Shown here in pieces: positions 34,854 through 43,878 of a DNA stretch of 64,000 bases (its first letter is position 1; each line of letters opens with the position of its first letter). Source of the stretch: Dyella flagellata (GTDB taxonomy: Bacteria > Pseudomonadota > Gammaproteobacteria > Xanthomonadales > Rhodanobacteraceae); the NCBI RefSeq assembly GCF_030160275.1, contig NZ_BSOA01000034.1, forward strand, positions 179,196 through 243,195, given 5' to 3'. The position numbers and the translations under genes were made by a program. The notes beneath the pieces were generated by a model. The model did no database searches and was not told where the DNA came from. It saw only the letters and a program-made list of their open reading frames with translations.

Positions 34854-35675
34854 TCAATGAAGAAGGGTGAACAGGCCTTTGCCGTTGACCTTGTAATGGA
34901 GTTCGCTCGGGCGTTCACCCATTGCCTTGGCCCCGCTGCCGCCGATGATCTTGTAAGGCGGTACTTGCTTGGTCACCAAGGTATTGGCGGTGATGACGCA
35001 GCCGCGGCCAAGGCGTGCACCATGGCCGATCAGGGCGCGGCTGGCCACCCAGACATAGTCCTCGATCACGATCGGCGCGGACACCGACCAGAATTCCGCC
35101 GCACCCAGATCGTGCGAGCCGGCGACGATCAGTACATGCGAAGCAATCGCCACATGGTCACCGATGCGCAGGCCGGCGCGTGCGTCGATCTGGCAATGCC
35201 AGGCGATCGTGCTGTCTTCGCCGATGACCAGATTATTGACGCCGAGAATCTCGGTGTTCCGCCAGATACTGGAGCCCTTGCCGATCTTCGCGCCGCCCAG
35301 GCGCAGCCACAGCAGCCGCAGGTTGTGGCTAGGAATCTTGTTGATGACGATGTTGTAGACCTGCTCCCACGCTCGCAACCAACGATCCTTGAAGGTAGGC
35401 CAGTTGATGCCGTAGCGCGGGATCAATTGCGTGGGAATCTCATGCTTCAATTGGGCGTACAGGCGGCGTGCCAGCGGTGGTTCGATGCACGTCTCGATGT
35501 CGACCGAACAGATCGAAACCTTGATGCCGTCCGCCGAGGATTCCTCGAACGCGGCATCATGCTGCAGCAGCCATTCGTAGGCAGCGCGCAACGAGGTTTC
35601 ATCGACCTTGAGACGCGGCGCATATTCGCCCAGGCGGGCTGGCAGATCAGTGGAGTGGTAGATGCGATGTTTCAT
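34854..35675 (-). CDS. left-handed beta-helix acyltransferase (colanic-acid-type)
   Basis: The protein has 273 residues. An N-terminal segment of about 110 residues of unknown fold is followed by hexapeptide repeats (KIGKGSSIW, LVIGEDSTIAWHCQ, LRIGDHVAIASHVLI) and the WcaF/WbbJ-like end VIEDYVWVASRALI. The catalytic His is probably in AGSHDLG. It should O-acetylate (or similar) the sugar repeat unit in the cytoplasm. It overlaps the polymerase gene by 29 bases. Pseudomonas psl has a membrane acyltransferase (PslL) after pslK instead, so this is a different solution at the same place. Confidence 0.88.
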   Translation of the reverse strand: MKHRIYHSTDLPARLGEYAPRLKVDETSLRAAYEWLLQHDAAFEESSADGIKVSICSVDIETCIEPPLARRLYAQLKHEIPTQLIPRYGINWPTFKDRWLRAWEQVYNIVINKIPSHNLRLLWLRLGGAKIGKGSSIWRNTEILGVNNLVIGEDSTIAWHCQIDARAGLRIGDHVAIASHVLIVAGSHDLGAAEFWSVSAPIVIEDYVWVASRALIGHGARLGRGCVITANTLVTKQVPPYKIIGGSGAKAMGERPSELHYKVNGKGLFTLLH

Positions 35676-37083
35676 TCGCGGGTAGCCGTGCCGTGAAAGG
35701 GAGAAGAGAAGGGTTGCGCTGCGCACGCCGCACGCCATACAGCTCGCGTGCAGCCTGCAGATTGATGCCGAGCATCAGCCAGAACAGCGCGACCAACACC
35801 ACGGTGAAGCTGTAGTAATGATCGAACAGGCCAGTCAGCAGGGCCGCGACTATGCCTGCCAGGCTGCCCAGCCAAATTCCGTTGGCTGGTCCGAGCTTGT
35901 CGATCGCTCCGCGCGGCCGGCATTCGCGCCACCACCGCCAGATCACGGCGCAATACATCAGCATGCCCAGCAGGCCCAGTTTGTAGACATAGTTCAGCCA
36001 CAGATTGGAAATGCCAAGCAGGCCGCTGCCAGGCACCGGCGGGTCAGCCTTGAAGCCGATGCCCAGCGGATAACGGGCTACCGCCTCCGGAAACCGCCGG
36101 TACTCGTCCATGCGCACCTGGGTGCTCGCGTTGCCGGCGGAGAACATGGTGGCGATGCGCGCATGCAGCGGCGGGTAGAACAGCACCAACACCACGCCTA
36201 TCACCGCGGCAGCGAGAAGGATCTGGCGTGTCGCCGGGACCCTCAGGCAAGCCATCCAGATCAGGACCGCCGCCAGGCTGAGCATGGCGCCGCGCGAACT
36301 GCTGAGCAGCAAGGCCACGCCGCCAAGCAACGCTACGGCGCTACCCAGCCAGCGTTTCCAGCCCTCTCGAACCAGCGCGAAACTCAGGCCCAATGGAACG
36401 AACAACACCAGGGCGCCGCCGGTCAGGTTGGGATGGACCCATGGTGTGGCCAGACGAGCATGTTCGACGGTGAAAATGCTTCGCACGGCATCCGTATGCG
36501 CGTAGTGCATGCGGGTGAGCAGCGAAATCATGTCCTGGGTGCTCTGGTGGCGCAGAAACTCCGTGAGCGACAACAACAGCAAGGCCAGGCTGCCGGCCAG
36601 CAACACGACGATCAGACGCTCGCGCCGCTCGGCGTCGGCCAGCAGCAAGGGCACCAGGAAGATCGTCGACAGATTCAGCAGCCAACGCGCCCAGTTCACC
36701 AGGCCATTGTCATCGGTATGGATGGTGAGCTGCCCTACCGCAAACGGCAGTGCGCTGAATACCATCAGCAATAGCACGGCCTTTTCGGTGGGGCCCCAGG
36801 ACCAATGCAATCGATGCATGCACAATTGCCACAAGGTGCCCAGGCATGCCATCGCCAGCAGCGCCTCCGATAGGGTGATGCGCACACCGAGCTCAACCGT
36901 GGAGTAAGGCATGAAGGTAGCGGTGAAGGCGAACAGCGCAAGGCCAAGATAGGGTTGCCGCAGTATGACCGGCAGCACGAAAGCCGTGGCCATCGCCATG
37001 GCGAATTGGCCGGGCGAAGCGATCGACAGCAAGCCACCGAACAGCAGGCCGCACAGCCCGGCAAGTGCGAAGCGCGGATTCAT
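35647..37083 (-). CDS. O-antigen-polymerase-like membrane protein (PslJ-like Wzy)
   Basis: The protein has 478 residues with about 11-12 hydrophobic helices and a long periplasmic loop containing HARLATPWVHPNLTGGALV and the Wzy_C-type VALLLSSSRGAMLSL. It should polymerise lipid-linked repeat units on the periplasmic side. The length equals what I recall for P. aeruginosa PslJ. Its ATG overlaps the stop of the upstream glycosyltransferase gene (ATGA). Confidence 0.85.
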   Translation of the reverse strand: MNPRFALAGLCGLLFGGLLSIASPGQFAMAMATAFVLPVILRQPYLGLALFAFTATFMPYSTVELGVRITLSEALLAMACLGTLWQLCMHRLHWSWGPTEKAVLLLMVFSALPFAVGQLTIHTDDNGLVNWARWLLNLSTIFLVPLLLADAERRERLIVVLLAGSLALLLLSLTEFLRHQSTQDMISLLTRMHYAHTDAVRSIFTVEHARLATPWVHPNLTGGALVLFVPLGLSFALVREGWKRWLGSAVALLGGVALLLSSSRGAMLSLAAVLIWMACLRVPATRQILLAAAVIGVVLVLFYPPLHARIATMFSAGNASTQVRMDEYRRFPEAVARYPLGIGFKADPPVPGSGLLGISNLWLNYVYKLGLLGMLMYCAVIWRWWRECRPRGAIDKLGPANGIWLGSLAGIVAALLTGLFDHYYSFTVVLVALFWLMLGINLQAARELYGVRRAQRNPSLLPFTARLPANETSHLPLH

Positions 37084-38189
37084 CGACGCCACTCCTCGAG
37101 CAATTCGCCGACATGCTGCGTATAGGCCGCCGGTGTGTAGGCGGCTGCAGCAGCTCGGCACGCCTGCGCGGACAGTTCAGGTGCAGCACCATCGAGAGCC
37201 ATCATCAGCCGTGCCAATGCGGCGCCATCGTGCGGATCGAAGCGTGGAGCCGGAAGCGGTGTCACTTCATCCAGCGCCGAGCCTTGCGCCACGGCCACCG
37301 GTGTACCGCAACTCAATGCTTCCACCACCGGCAGACCAAATCCTTCGGCATACGACGGCTGCCATAAGCGTTCGGCGCCACGGTAAAGCTGAGCCAGCGC
37401 AACGTCGTCCACGTCAGTGCGCCAATGCAAGCCCGGCAGATGGCGTAGCTCGGTCGGCACGTCGGTGGCGGCACCGACGATCAGCAATTGGGGCAAGCTG
37501 GGCCGATGGCGGCTCGTTGCATGCCACACCCGCAAGAACCAGGCGATGTTTTTACGGGGCTCGCGACTGCCGACCACCAGCCAGTAGCGTCCGGGTAGCG
37601 TGGCAGTGAAGCTGGCCGGCGCAGGCGCGTCCGGCAATGGCGCCACAGCGTTCGGCAAAACACGCAGTTTGCTGGCATGTGCCGGAAACATCCGCGTTGT
37701 TTCCTTGGCGGTATAACGCGAAGGCACCCAGATCGCATCGGCACGTGCTATCGCATAGCGGATCGCGGCGCGATCCAGTGCGCAGTACAGTGCTGCCTTC
37801 AGCAGCGACGTGTGACGGTTGCGAAGCGTCAACTGGAATACGTCGTGCAGCATCAGCACCTGGCGCATTCCAACTGGCCGGCGACCGATCGGTAGTCCGC
37901 TGTTGGCGGTTGCGATGTATAGCTGGATGCGTTTCGCGCGCAGTGCCTCGGGCAGAAATGCGTGTTCGAAGCGCAGGCGTTGGGCCGGTCGGTGCAGGCC
38001 GTGCAAGGGGCTGCCCTCGATCGGGCAGTGCGCAAACTGCCGGTGCGGATGTTGCAGCGGGGCGGCGGTGAACCGAAGCAGAAGATCGTCCGCATGCTGC
38101 TGCAATGCCCGTTCCAAGGCCAATACCTGCCTTGCGATACCCGAGCTGGGTGCGACGGTCACCGGACGGTAGTCGAGGCCTACGCGCAT
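37080..38189 (-). CDS. glycosyltransferase family 4 (PslI-like)
   Basis: The protein has 369 residues with a GT-B fold. The C-terminal nucleotide-sugar site carries VVGSREPRKNI and the GT4 signature EGFGLPVVEALSCGTPVA (E-x7-E). The N-terminal acceptor domain begins MRVGLDYRPVT. It adds one sugar to the lipid-linked repeat unit in the cytoplasm. It overlaps the preceding glycosyltransferase by 10 bases and the polymerase by 4. Confidence 0.88.
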   Translation of the reverse strand: MRVGLDYRPVTVAPSSGIARQVLALERALQQHADDLLLRFTAAPLQHPHRQFAHCPIEGSPLHGLHRPAQRLRFEHAFLPEALRAKRIQLYIATANSGLPIGRRPVGMRQVLMLHDVFQLTLRNRHTSLLKAALYCALDRAAIRYAIARADAIWVPSRYTAKETTRMFPAHASKLRVLPNAVAPLPDAPAPASFTATLPGRYWLVVGSREPRKNIAWFLRVWHATSRHRPSLPQLLIVGAATDVPTELRHLPGLHWRTDVDDVALAQLYRGAERLWQPSYAEGFGLPVVEALSCGTPVAVAQGSALDEVTPLPAPRFDPHDGAALARLMMALDGAAPELSAQACRAAAAAYTPAAYTQHVGELLEEWRR

Positions 38190-39388
38190 GCCGTGTGCTC
38201 CCGATAGGCCGCTTCCAGTTGGTCGGCGGCAATGCGCCAGTCATGCTGCTCGCGTACGTAGCGGCGGCCGGCTTCGCCCAGTACCACGGCCTGCTCTGGT
38301 GCTTGCAGCAATTCGATCAGGGCCTGTGCCAAGGCGGCGGCATGGTCACCGCGCCGGTAGTGGATGCCCTCCCGTACGTTCAATCCTGAAACACCCTGGG
38401 CCGTGCTGACCAGGGGCAATCCGGCCGCCATCGCTTCCAACACTTTGAGCTTCGAGCCGCCGCCGTCGCGCAATGGCGCCAGGAACGCGCTGGCTTGCGC
38501 TTGCACGTGATCGAGCCGTTTCACGTAGCCCAGCCATTCGATGCGCGGATCTTCCATGTGCCTGCGCCAGCGTTCCGGCAGGGCGTAGCCGCACACACAC
38601 AGGAGCGCCTTGGGGCGGGTGGCCCAGACCCGCGGCATGATTTCCTGCACGGCCCATTCCACCGCATCCACGTTGGGGGCGTACTCGAAATTACCCACGT
38701 AGAGAATGCGCTGCGTGTGTACGTCAGGCCGCACGTGGGCAGCAGCCTGCACATCGACGCCATTGATCGCCACGCGTACCGGCCGCGGCGTCAGTGCCCT
38801 GAACGCCGTCGCGTCCGCTTCGGTCACGGCGATCACCTGCTGTGCCTGGTGCAGCGCCCGCTGCTCCCAGCGGCGATAGCGCCAGTTATCCAGTCGCGCC
38901 AGCGGGCGCAGTGCAGCGGGCAGGCGCTGGTAAGTGATGTTGCCTAGTTGCGACTCGATATTGTGCTCGCTGAGCAGAAACGGTTGCCTGCGTTGCTCAA
39001 GGCTGCGCGCATAAGGTTGCAACGCGTACGAATGTTCGATCTGCACGATGTCCCATCGCTCATCCAGCAGTTGCTCGAAGCGCCGCTGCAGTGGTGCCGC
39101 GTAACCGTTGACGGTCGCCAGCAAGGGCAATGGCGACAGCAAGGCGGCGGCCATGGTGGTGAAGGATTTCAGCGGACGGCGCGGCAGCACGATCAAGCGA
39201 TCCAGCAAGGGTTCGAGCGCATGCCGTGCGGCATCGTCCAGGGGTATCTTGGACTGCGCCAGCAAGGTGATGCGATGGCCGCGTGCAGCGAGTTCGCGCA
39301 GCAAGTGATACTGGCGCAGCTTGCCGCCGCTGGTGGTCGGCCAGGGCAGGTAGGGCAGGGCCCAGAGCATTCGCAACGATGGATTCAT
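38180..39388 (-). CDS. glycosyltransferase family 4 (PslH-like)
   Basis: The protein has 402 residues with a GT-B fold. The N-terminal loop LPYLPWPTTSGGKLRQYHLL and the C-terminal ILYVGNFEYAPNVDAVEW and GGGSKLKVLEAMAAGLPLVS are typical of the GT4 group found in exopolysaccharide operons. The ATG at 39388 overlaps the stop of the PslG-like gene. The sugar donor is unknown; Psl uses mannose, glucose and rhamnose. Confidence 0.88.
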   Translation of the reverse strand: MNPSLRMLWALPYLPWPTTSGGKLRQYHLLRELAARGHRITLLAQSKIPLDDAARHALEPLLDRLIVLPRRPLKSFTTMAAALLSPLPLLATVNGYAAPLQRRFEQLLDERWDIVQIEHSYALQPYARSLEQRRQPFLLSEHNIESQLGNITYQRLPAALRPLARLDNWRYRRWEQRALHQAQQVIAVTEADATAFRALTPRPVRVAINGVDVQAAAHVRPDVHTQRILYVGNFEYAPNVDAVEWAVQEIMPRVWATRPKALLCVCGYALPERWRRHMEDPRIEWLGYVKRLDHVQAQASAFLAPLRDGGGSKLKVLEAMAAGLPLVSTAQGVSGLNVREGIHYRRGDHAAALAQALIELLQAPEQAVVLGEAGRRYVREQHDWRIAADQLEAAYREHTACA

Positions 39389-40737
39389 GGCCACTCCAGG
39401 ATTTGCAGCGAGGTTTGAACCGGCACCTGCAATGGATCCTGCTTGGCACGCAGCTGGCGCTGGGTGCCACGTAGCGGATCGTGCAGCGTCGCCAGCCGGA
39501 TGCCGGGCAGGGTGAGCTGGCCGGGCTGCGCGGCCCAGAACATCCACAGTTGATGACCGTCGTCGCGGCGCCAGGCCACGCTGATCAGTCCTGGGGGCGC
39601 CGTAGCGGGATGCGGTGGATCGATCGGTTGCACGCGCGGCCCGGTGATGGCCAGGAAGCGCGCAAGCGCGTAATAAGCCGGTTTCGGTTGGGCATGTTCG
39701 TCGAGCAGGCCGTAATGGCGGTCGCGCGCGGTGGCCCGGTCATCCAGGTCGCTCAGCGCGAACAGGAAAATGCGGTCGTAATCCAGTGCGCTCATCAAGA
39801 CCAGGCGCCGTAGCAAATAGTCGGCTTGGCCTTGTTCGCCGATGATGGGTTGTTGTTCCACCGGGCCGGCATAGCTGGACCAGCCCCATTCGTCGGCCCA
39901 GATCTGTTTGACGCCTGCCGCGCGCAGTGCTTGATTGCCTTGCTCGGCACGCAAAATAAAATCCCGTTGCGCCGGGTCGTCGCCTTCCGGGGCGAGCGAA
40001 TACGGGTGGTAGGCAATCACGATGGGGAACGAGAACAGGCCCAGATTTCCTAGTGATTGCACCATCAACCGCCCATGCTGGTCCGGCATCTGGCTGAAAT
40101 AGGCCATACCGCCCAGTACCAGCTGGCGACCTGGAGCGGCTCGATCCAGGGCTTGTTTACTGGCCAGCAGCAGTTGTCCATAGGCCTGCGGATCTTCGCG
40201 CGGATACCAGAACGAGGGCAGGTTGGGTTCGTTCCACACCTGCCAGGCCGACACCTGCGGATAGCGCCTGGCCAGTTGCACCAGCACGTTGGCATACAGC
40301 TGCGGACCTTGCGGTGGATACTGGTCGCTGTTGGACGCATCGGCCGGTGCGCTGCTTGCATAGCGTGCGGAGCCAACCAGGTAGACCTCGGCCTTCAGGC
40401 GATCCGTGACCAATCGTTGCATCAGGGGATCGAGCACGTCCCAGCGGAATTGGCCGCGACTGGGCTCGATCCGGTCCCAGTGCAAGTCGATGCGTGTCCA
40501 TTGCAGACCTAACGCCTGCAAACGTTGCATCTGCAGGCGATAGACCTCCGGCGTGAACCACAGGAAGTGGGCGTTGACGCCAAGAAAATCCTTCCATACC
40601 ACGGTACGCGGCGCGCGCAGTTCCAGCGGCGCGGCCAGCGCTTCGTTTTTGCGTGATTGTCCAAGCAGGAGCAACAACAGGAACAAGGTGACGATGGCGG
40701 CAGGTGCCAGCCAGCGACGGCGACTATGAATACGCAT
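39385..40737 (-). CDS. membrane-anchored glycoside hydrolase (GH39-like, PslG-like)
   Basis: The protein has 450 residues. An N-terminal helix (about 10-28) exports or anchors it in the periplasm. The (beta/alpha)8 clan-A residues are present: acid/base Glu170 in WQVWNEPNLP and nucleophile Glu283 in WADEWGW. A C-terminal beta-domain follows from about 370. In P. aeruginosa, PslG is an endoglycosidase of the psl operon that trims the polymer, with catalytic Glu residues at nearly the same positions as I recall them. GGAGG stands 8 bases before the ATG, inside the end of the upstream gene (14-base overlap). Confidence 0.88.
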   Translation of the reverse strand: MRIHSRRRWLAPAAIVTLFLLLLLLGQSRKNEALAAPLELRAPRTVVWKDFLGVNAHFLWFTPEVYRLQMQRLQALGLQWTRIDLHWDRIEPSRGQFRWDVLDPLMQRLVTDRLKAEVYLVGSARYASSAPADASNSDQYPPQGPQLYANVLVQLARRYPQVSAWQVWNEPNLPSFWYPREDPQAYGQLLLASKQALDRAAPGRQLVLGGMAYFSQMPDQHGRLMVQSLGNLGLFSFPIVIAYHPYSLAPEGDDPAQRDFILRAEQGNQALRAAGVKQIWADEWGWSSYAGPVEQQPIIGEQGQADYLLRRLVLMSALDYDRIFLFALSDLDDRATARDRHYGLLDEHAQPKPAYYALARFLAITGPRVQPIDPPHPATAPPGLISVAWRRDDGHQLWMFWAAQPGQLTLPGIRLATLHDPLRGTQRQLRAKQDPLQVPVQTSLQILEWP

Positions 40738-41893
40738 GGCGCATGCCTCCGCGACACAGCGATTCGAAATGGGCCTGGAACTGGCTGGCCACGGCATCCC
40801 AGCGACGGGCCTGGCCGATCCGCGCGGCACTTTGAGCCCACTGGCGGCAACGCTGCGGATCGCGGGCCAGCTCGATCAAGCGCGCAGCCAGCGCCTCCAC
40901 GTTGCCCTGCGGAAAGGTGACGCCATTGCCATGCGCGACCTCCTCGGCTAACGCACGCGCATCGGAAACCAGCGCGCCGCGGCCGCAGGCGTTGGCCCAG
41001 GACAATGCGCCGCTGGTGCCACGCATGCGGCCCAGCAGCGCGAGCTTGCGCGAATCGCGATAAGGAAGCACCAGCGCGTGATGCGCTTGCAGTAGCGTGG
41101 GGATATCGCTGCTTGCCAGATCAAGTCGCCAGTTGATGGCGTCGTGGAGGCCTAGCCGATTGACGCGCGAGCGCAGTTCAGCGAGGTAGTCGCGATCGCC
41201 GCCGAAAGCCAGTTGCGGCTTGCTGCCGCCGGCAAGCGTGAGCTGCAGCTGGTCGCGCAGCCCGGGTGCGGTCGCGAAGCAGCGGGACAATCCATCCAAC
41301 AGGTCCTCGATGCCTTTGCCGGGGTAGAGAAAACCGAAATACAGTAGGCGTAGCGGTCCCTCCGCCGGTGGCGGTACGAAATCCAGCGAGGCATTGCCAT
41401 GCGGAATCACTTTGACGCGTTCGGGTGGCAGACGCATGCGTTCGCATAGCGTCGTGCGCCCGGTATCGGTGAGTGTGACCAGCGTATGGAGCGCCTTGGC
41501 AAGCGCGCGCTCGCGCGCCAGCGTGCGATGGTCGCCGAGCAGCGCGGCAACTTGCGGTAGCGGACGCGGCAGGCGATGCCATGCCAGCCCTTGCGGCGCA
41601 CGCCAGATCAGACGTTCCGGATCATGCACCGTGGCACTCAGCGGCAGGCTCGGCTGTTGTTTGCTTAGCGCTTCCAGCAGCAGGAATTCGCGACTGCGGC
41701 CGCCGCCGAGCTCCGCGTGCACCACATCCACCTTGCGCCAGTCGAACTTTGCCAGTGCCGCGTCGACGGAAGCGCTAGCGAGCGGCGTGAGTACTTCCAC
41801 GCCGCGCGCCTCCAGCGCGGCGCGCCAATGGCCGGCGTAGTCGGCGATGCCGTTCTGTACCGGCGGCAGCGGTGACAGCAGGGCGATACGCAT
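40724..41893 (-). CDS. glycosyltransferase family 4 (PslF-like)
   Basis: The protein has 389 residues with a GT-B fold. The N-terminus MRIALLSPLPPVQNGIADYA contains the GIADY loop of the GT4 group. The donor site region has LLYFGFLYPGKGIEDLL, but the usual E-x7-E motif is weakly conserved (RGTSGALSWANACGRGALVS). The start shares its last base with the stop of the PslE-like gene. It should transfer a sugar during repeat-unit assembly. Confidence 0.85.
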   Translation of the reverse strand: MRIALLSPLPPVQNGIADYAGHWRAALEARGVEVLTPLASASVDAALAKFDWRKVDVVHAELGGGRSREFLLLEALSKQQPSLPLSATVHDPERLIWRAPQGLAWHRLPRPLPQVAALLGDHRTLARERALAKALHTLVTLTDTGRTTLCERMRLPPERVKVIPHGNASLDFVPPPAEGPLRLLYFGFLYPGKGIEDLLDGLSRCFATAPGLRDQLQLTLAGGSKPQLAFGGDRDYLAELRSRVNRLGLHDAINWRLDLASSDIPTLLQAHHALVLPYRDSRKLALLGRMRGTSGALSWANACGRGALVSDARALAEEVAHGNGVTFPQGNVEALAARLIELARDPQRCRQWAQSAARIGQARRWDAVASQFQAHFESLCRGGMRHAYS

Positions 41894-43878
41894 CAACCTT
41901 CCCGCCAGCGAGCCAGCCACGCCATTACCTGTTGCGGCACTTCGTAGCGGCGACGATTGACGATCACGCCGTCGATCTGGCCGAACGCCTGGCGCAGCAT
42001 GATGAGGGCCTGATCCACTGCCGGCACGCTGGTACGTCGTGCTTCCACCACCAGCACGCGCACGCTTGCTGGACGTAATTGCAGGAGCGCCCGGCCATCA
42101 TTGAGCGGCGCCGCCGTGATCAGCACGATCTCGCCCGGCCCGGCGCTGCGTTCGCCGATGCTGACCTGATGCCCGTGTTCAAGCAGCATTTTCTGCAGGT
42201 GCTGGGCGACGAAGCGCACGCCCTCACCCGGGTGTGCGGAGGTGAGGCCGACCGTGATCCCTCGCTCGGCCACCAGTTCGTGCGGCAGCAGGTTGTAAAT
42301 GCGATACAGCACGCTCAATTGGGCACGCCAGGGCAGGGCATCGGGTGCATCCAGCTCCGGCAGGCTGGCCCACAACGGCACGCCGAATTGCGCTTGGACC
42401 CGTCCGCCATCGTGAATGCGTTGGTCAAGCAGGTAGCACAGGAGGATCACGAACAGACCCACCGCAATGCCCGCCGGCAGCGCTGCGAGCAGAATCATCG
42501 CGGTCTTGGGGAAAATCCGTGCCGGGGAGTAGGTGGCCGGTTCGATCAGGGCGACGTTGCTGAGACGATTGTCGTTGAGATCGCGGATCACCCGCTCGCG
42601 CATCAGATAGTCCATGTATTGCGCGAAGTTCTTCTCGGCGGCGGTTAGCCTGAGTGCGAGCGGTGCGAGTGACGAATCGGCCGCCATGGTATCTTCGCGC
42701 GCCTTTTGCAACTGCGCGATCTGTTCGTCGTAGGCCTTGATGTGTGCGCCCAGTTCGGCGGTCCGCAGCGTGGAATCCTGGATGTCCTGGCGCAGCTTGG
42801 TGGCCAGCGGATTGGGCTGGAGGTTCTCCGAGCGCTGCACGTTGGTGTCGATCGCCTCGATCTGCGCCTGCATGGCCCGGATGCTGCCGTCGATTTCGCG
42901 GATCGGCGGTGCGCCCTCGCGGTAAGTGCGTAGCAGCTCCAGCCGCTGCGCTTTCAAGCCATTGAGCTTGAGCAGCAGATCCTGTTGCGTGGGATTGAGG
43001 CTGACCTCGCGTTCGGACACCACCTCAGCCGGTAGCTTGAGCAATTGCTGGCGCGCTTCGCTCAGTGCGCCGGGCAGCGAATCGAGTTCGCCCACCGCGT
43101 CCTCGCGCTGCTTGTAAAGGCGTTGCAATCGATCGGACAAGCTGTCCATTCGCTGTTGCACGCTGGTGGCGCCCAGATCGTGCAGACCCTGCAGCAGCTG
43201 CTTCTTCAAGCCGGCGATTTGCGTGCCCAGTTCGTTGGACTGTTTTGCATAGAAGTCATACAGCTGGCGACTGCCAGCTGCGTTTGCGCGCTGCTCGTAA
43301 TAGGCGTCCACCCAGGCCTGGGCGATCATCTGCGCCACCGCCGGATCGTCCCAGGTGATTTGCACGTCCATGACATTAGAGCCAGGGTCATGGCTGACCT
43401 GGAAAGCCTTCAGTAATTTGGCAGCCATCCGATCGGTCGGTGGTGCATCGTCCAGGATATCGACTTTCACCAGGGCTACGCGCATGTCTTCGAGCACGGC
43501 CTCGGTAGCATTTTTGATGCGATGCTTGATGGTCTTCCAGATACCTTTTGGCGCAGGTGCCGAGGCCATGGCCTGCAGATAGGCATTGGCAACGCGGCGA
43601 GCCACCGGCTCGCTGGTCAGCATCTTCTCTTCGTCCAGTAGCGGGTCACGCTGGCTGCTTGGCTGGATGTAGCCTTGATCGCCATTCAGTTGCGGCTGCA
43701 TCAGGTTGTCGGCCTGGCCCGGTTTGACCAGCAGGCGTACGTCGGAGGCGTAGCGTGTAGGTAACAGCAGGGCGCCGAGTACGGCCACCACCACGGTGAC
43801 CGCAACGGCACGGATGAATTCGCGCCTGAAAATGAAAAAAAGGCGCAGGACGTCGCGAAAGCTGCGAATCTCGATCAT
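41893..43878 (-). CDS. Wzz/Wzc-type polysaccharide co-polymerase (PslE-like) with degenerate kinase domain
   Basis: The protein has 661 residues. A Wzz domain with a first helix at about 20-40 is followed by a long periplasmic coiled-coil region (about 190-440) and a second helix at about 463-486 (ILLAALPAGIAVGLFVILL). The cytoplasmic end (about 515-661) has the outline of a BY-kinase, but the P-loop PGEGK[ST] reads PGEGVRF, the Walker-B-like strand is VLVVEARRT, and there is no C-terminal Tyr cluster. It probably controls chain length and export without kinase activity. Starts and stops overlap with both neighbours. Confidence 0.88.
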   Translation of the reverse strand: MIEIRSFRDVLRLFFIFRREFIRAVAVTVVVAVLGALLLPTRYASDVRLLVKPGQADNLMQPQLNGDQGYIQPSSQRDPLLDEEKMLTSEPVARRVANAYLQAMASAPAPKGIWKTIKHRIKNATEAVLEDMRVALVKVDILDDAPPTDRMAAKLLKAFQVSHDPGSNVMDVQITWDDPAVAQMIAQAWVDAYYEQRANAAGSRQLYDFYAKQSNELGTQIAGLKKQLLQGLHDLGATSVQQRMDSLSDRLQRLYKQREDAVGELDSLPGALSEARQQLLKLPAEVVSEREVSLNPTQQDLLLKLNGLKAQRLELLRTYREGAPPIREIDGSIRAMQAQIEAIDTNVQRSENLQPNPLATKLRQDIQDSTLRTAELGAHIKAYDEQIAQLQKAREDTMAADSSLAPLALRLTAAEKNFAQYMDYLMRERVIRDLNDNRLSNVALIEPATYSPARIFPKTAMILLAALPAGIAVGLFVILLCYLLDQRIHDGGRVQAQFGVPLWASLPELDAPDALPWRAQLSVLYRIYNLLPHELVAERGITVGLTSAHPGEGVRFVAQHLQKMLLEHGHQVSIGERSAGPGEIVLITAAPLNDGRALLQLRPASVRVLVVEARRTSVPAVDQALIMLRQAFGQIDGVIVNRRRYEVPQQVMAWLARWREG

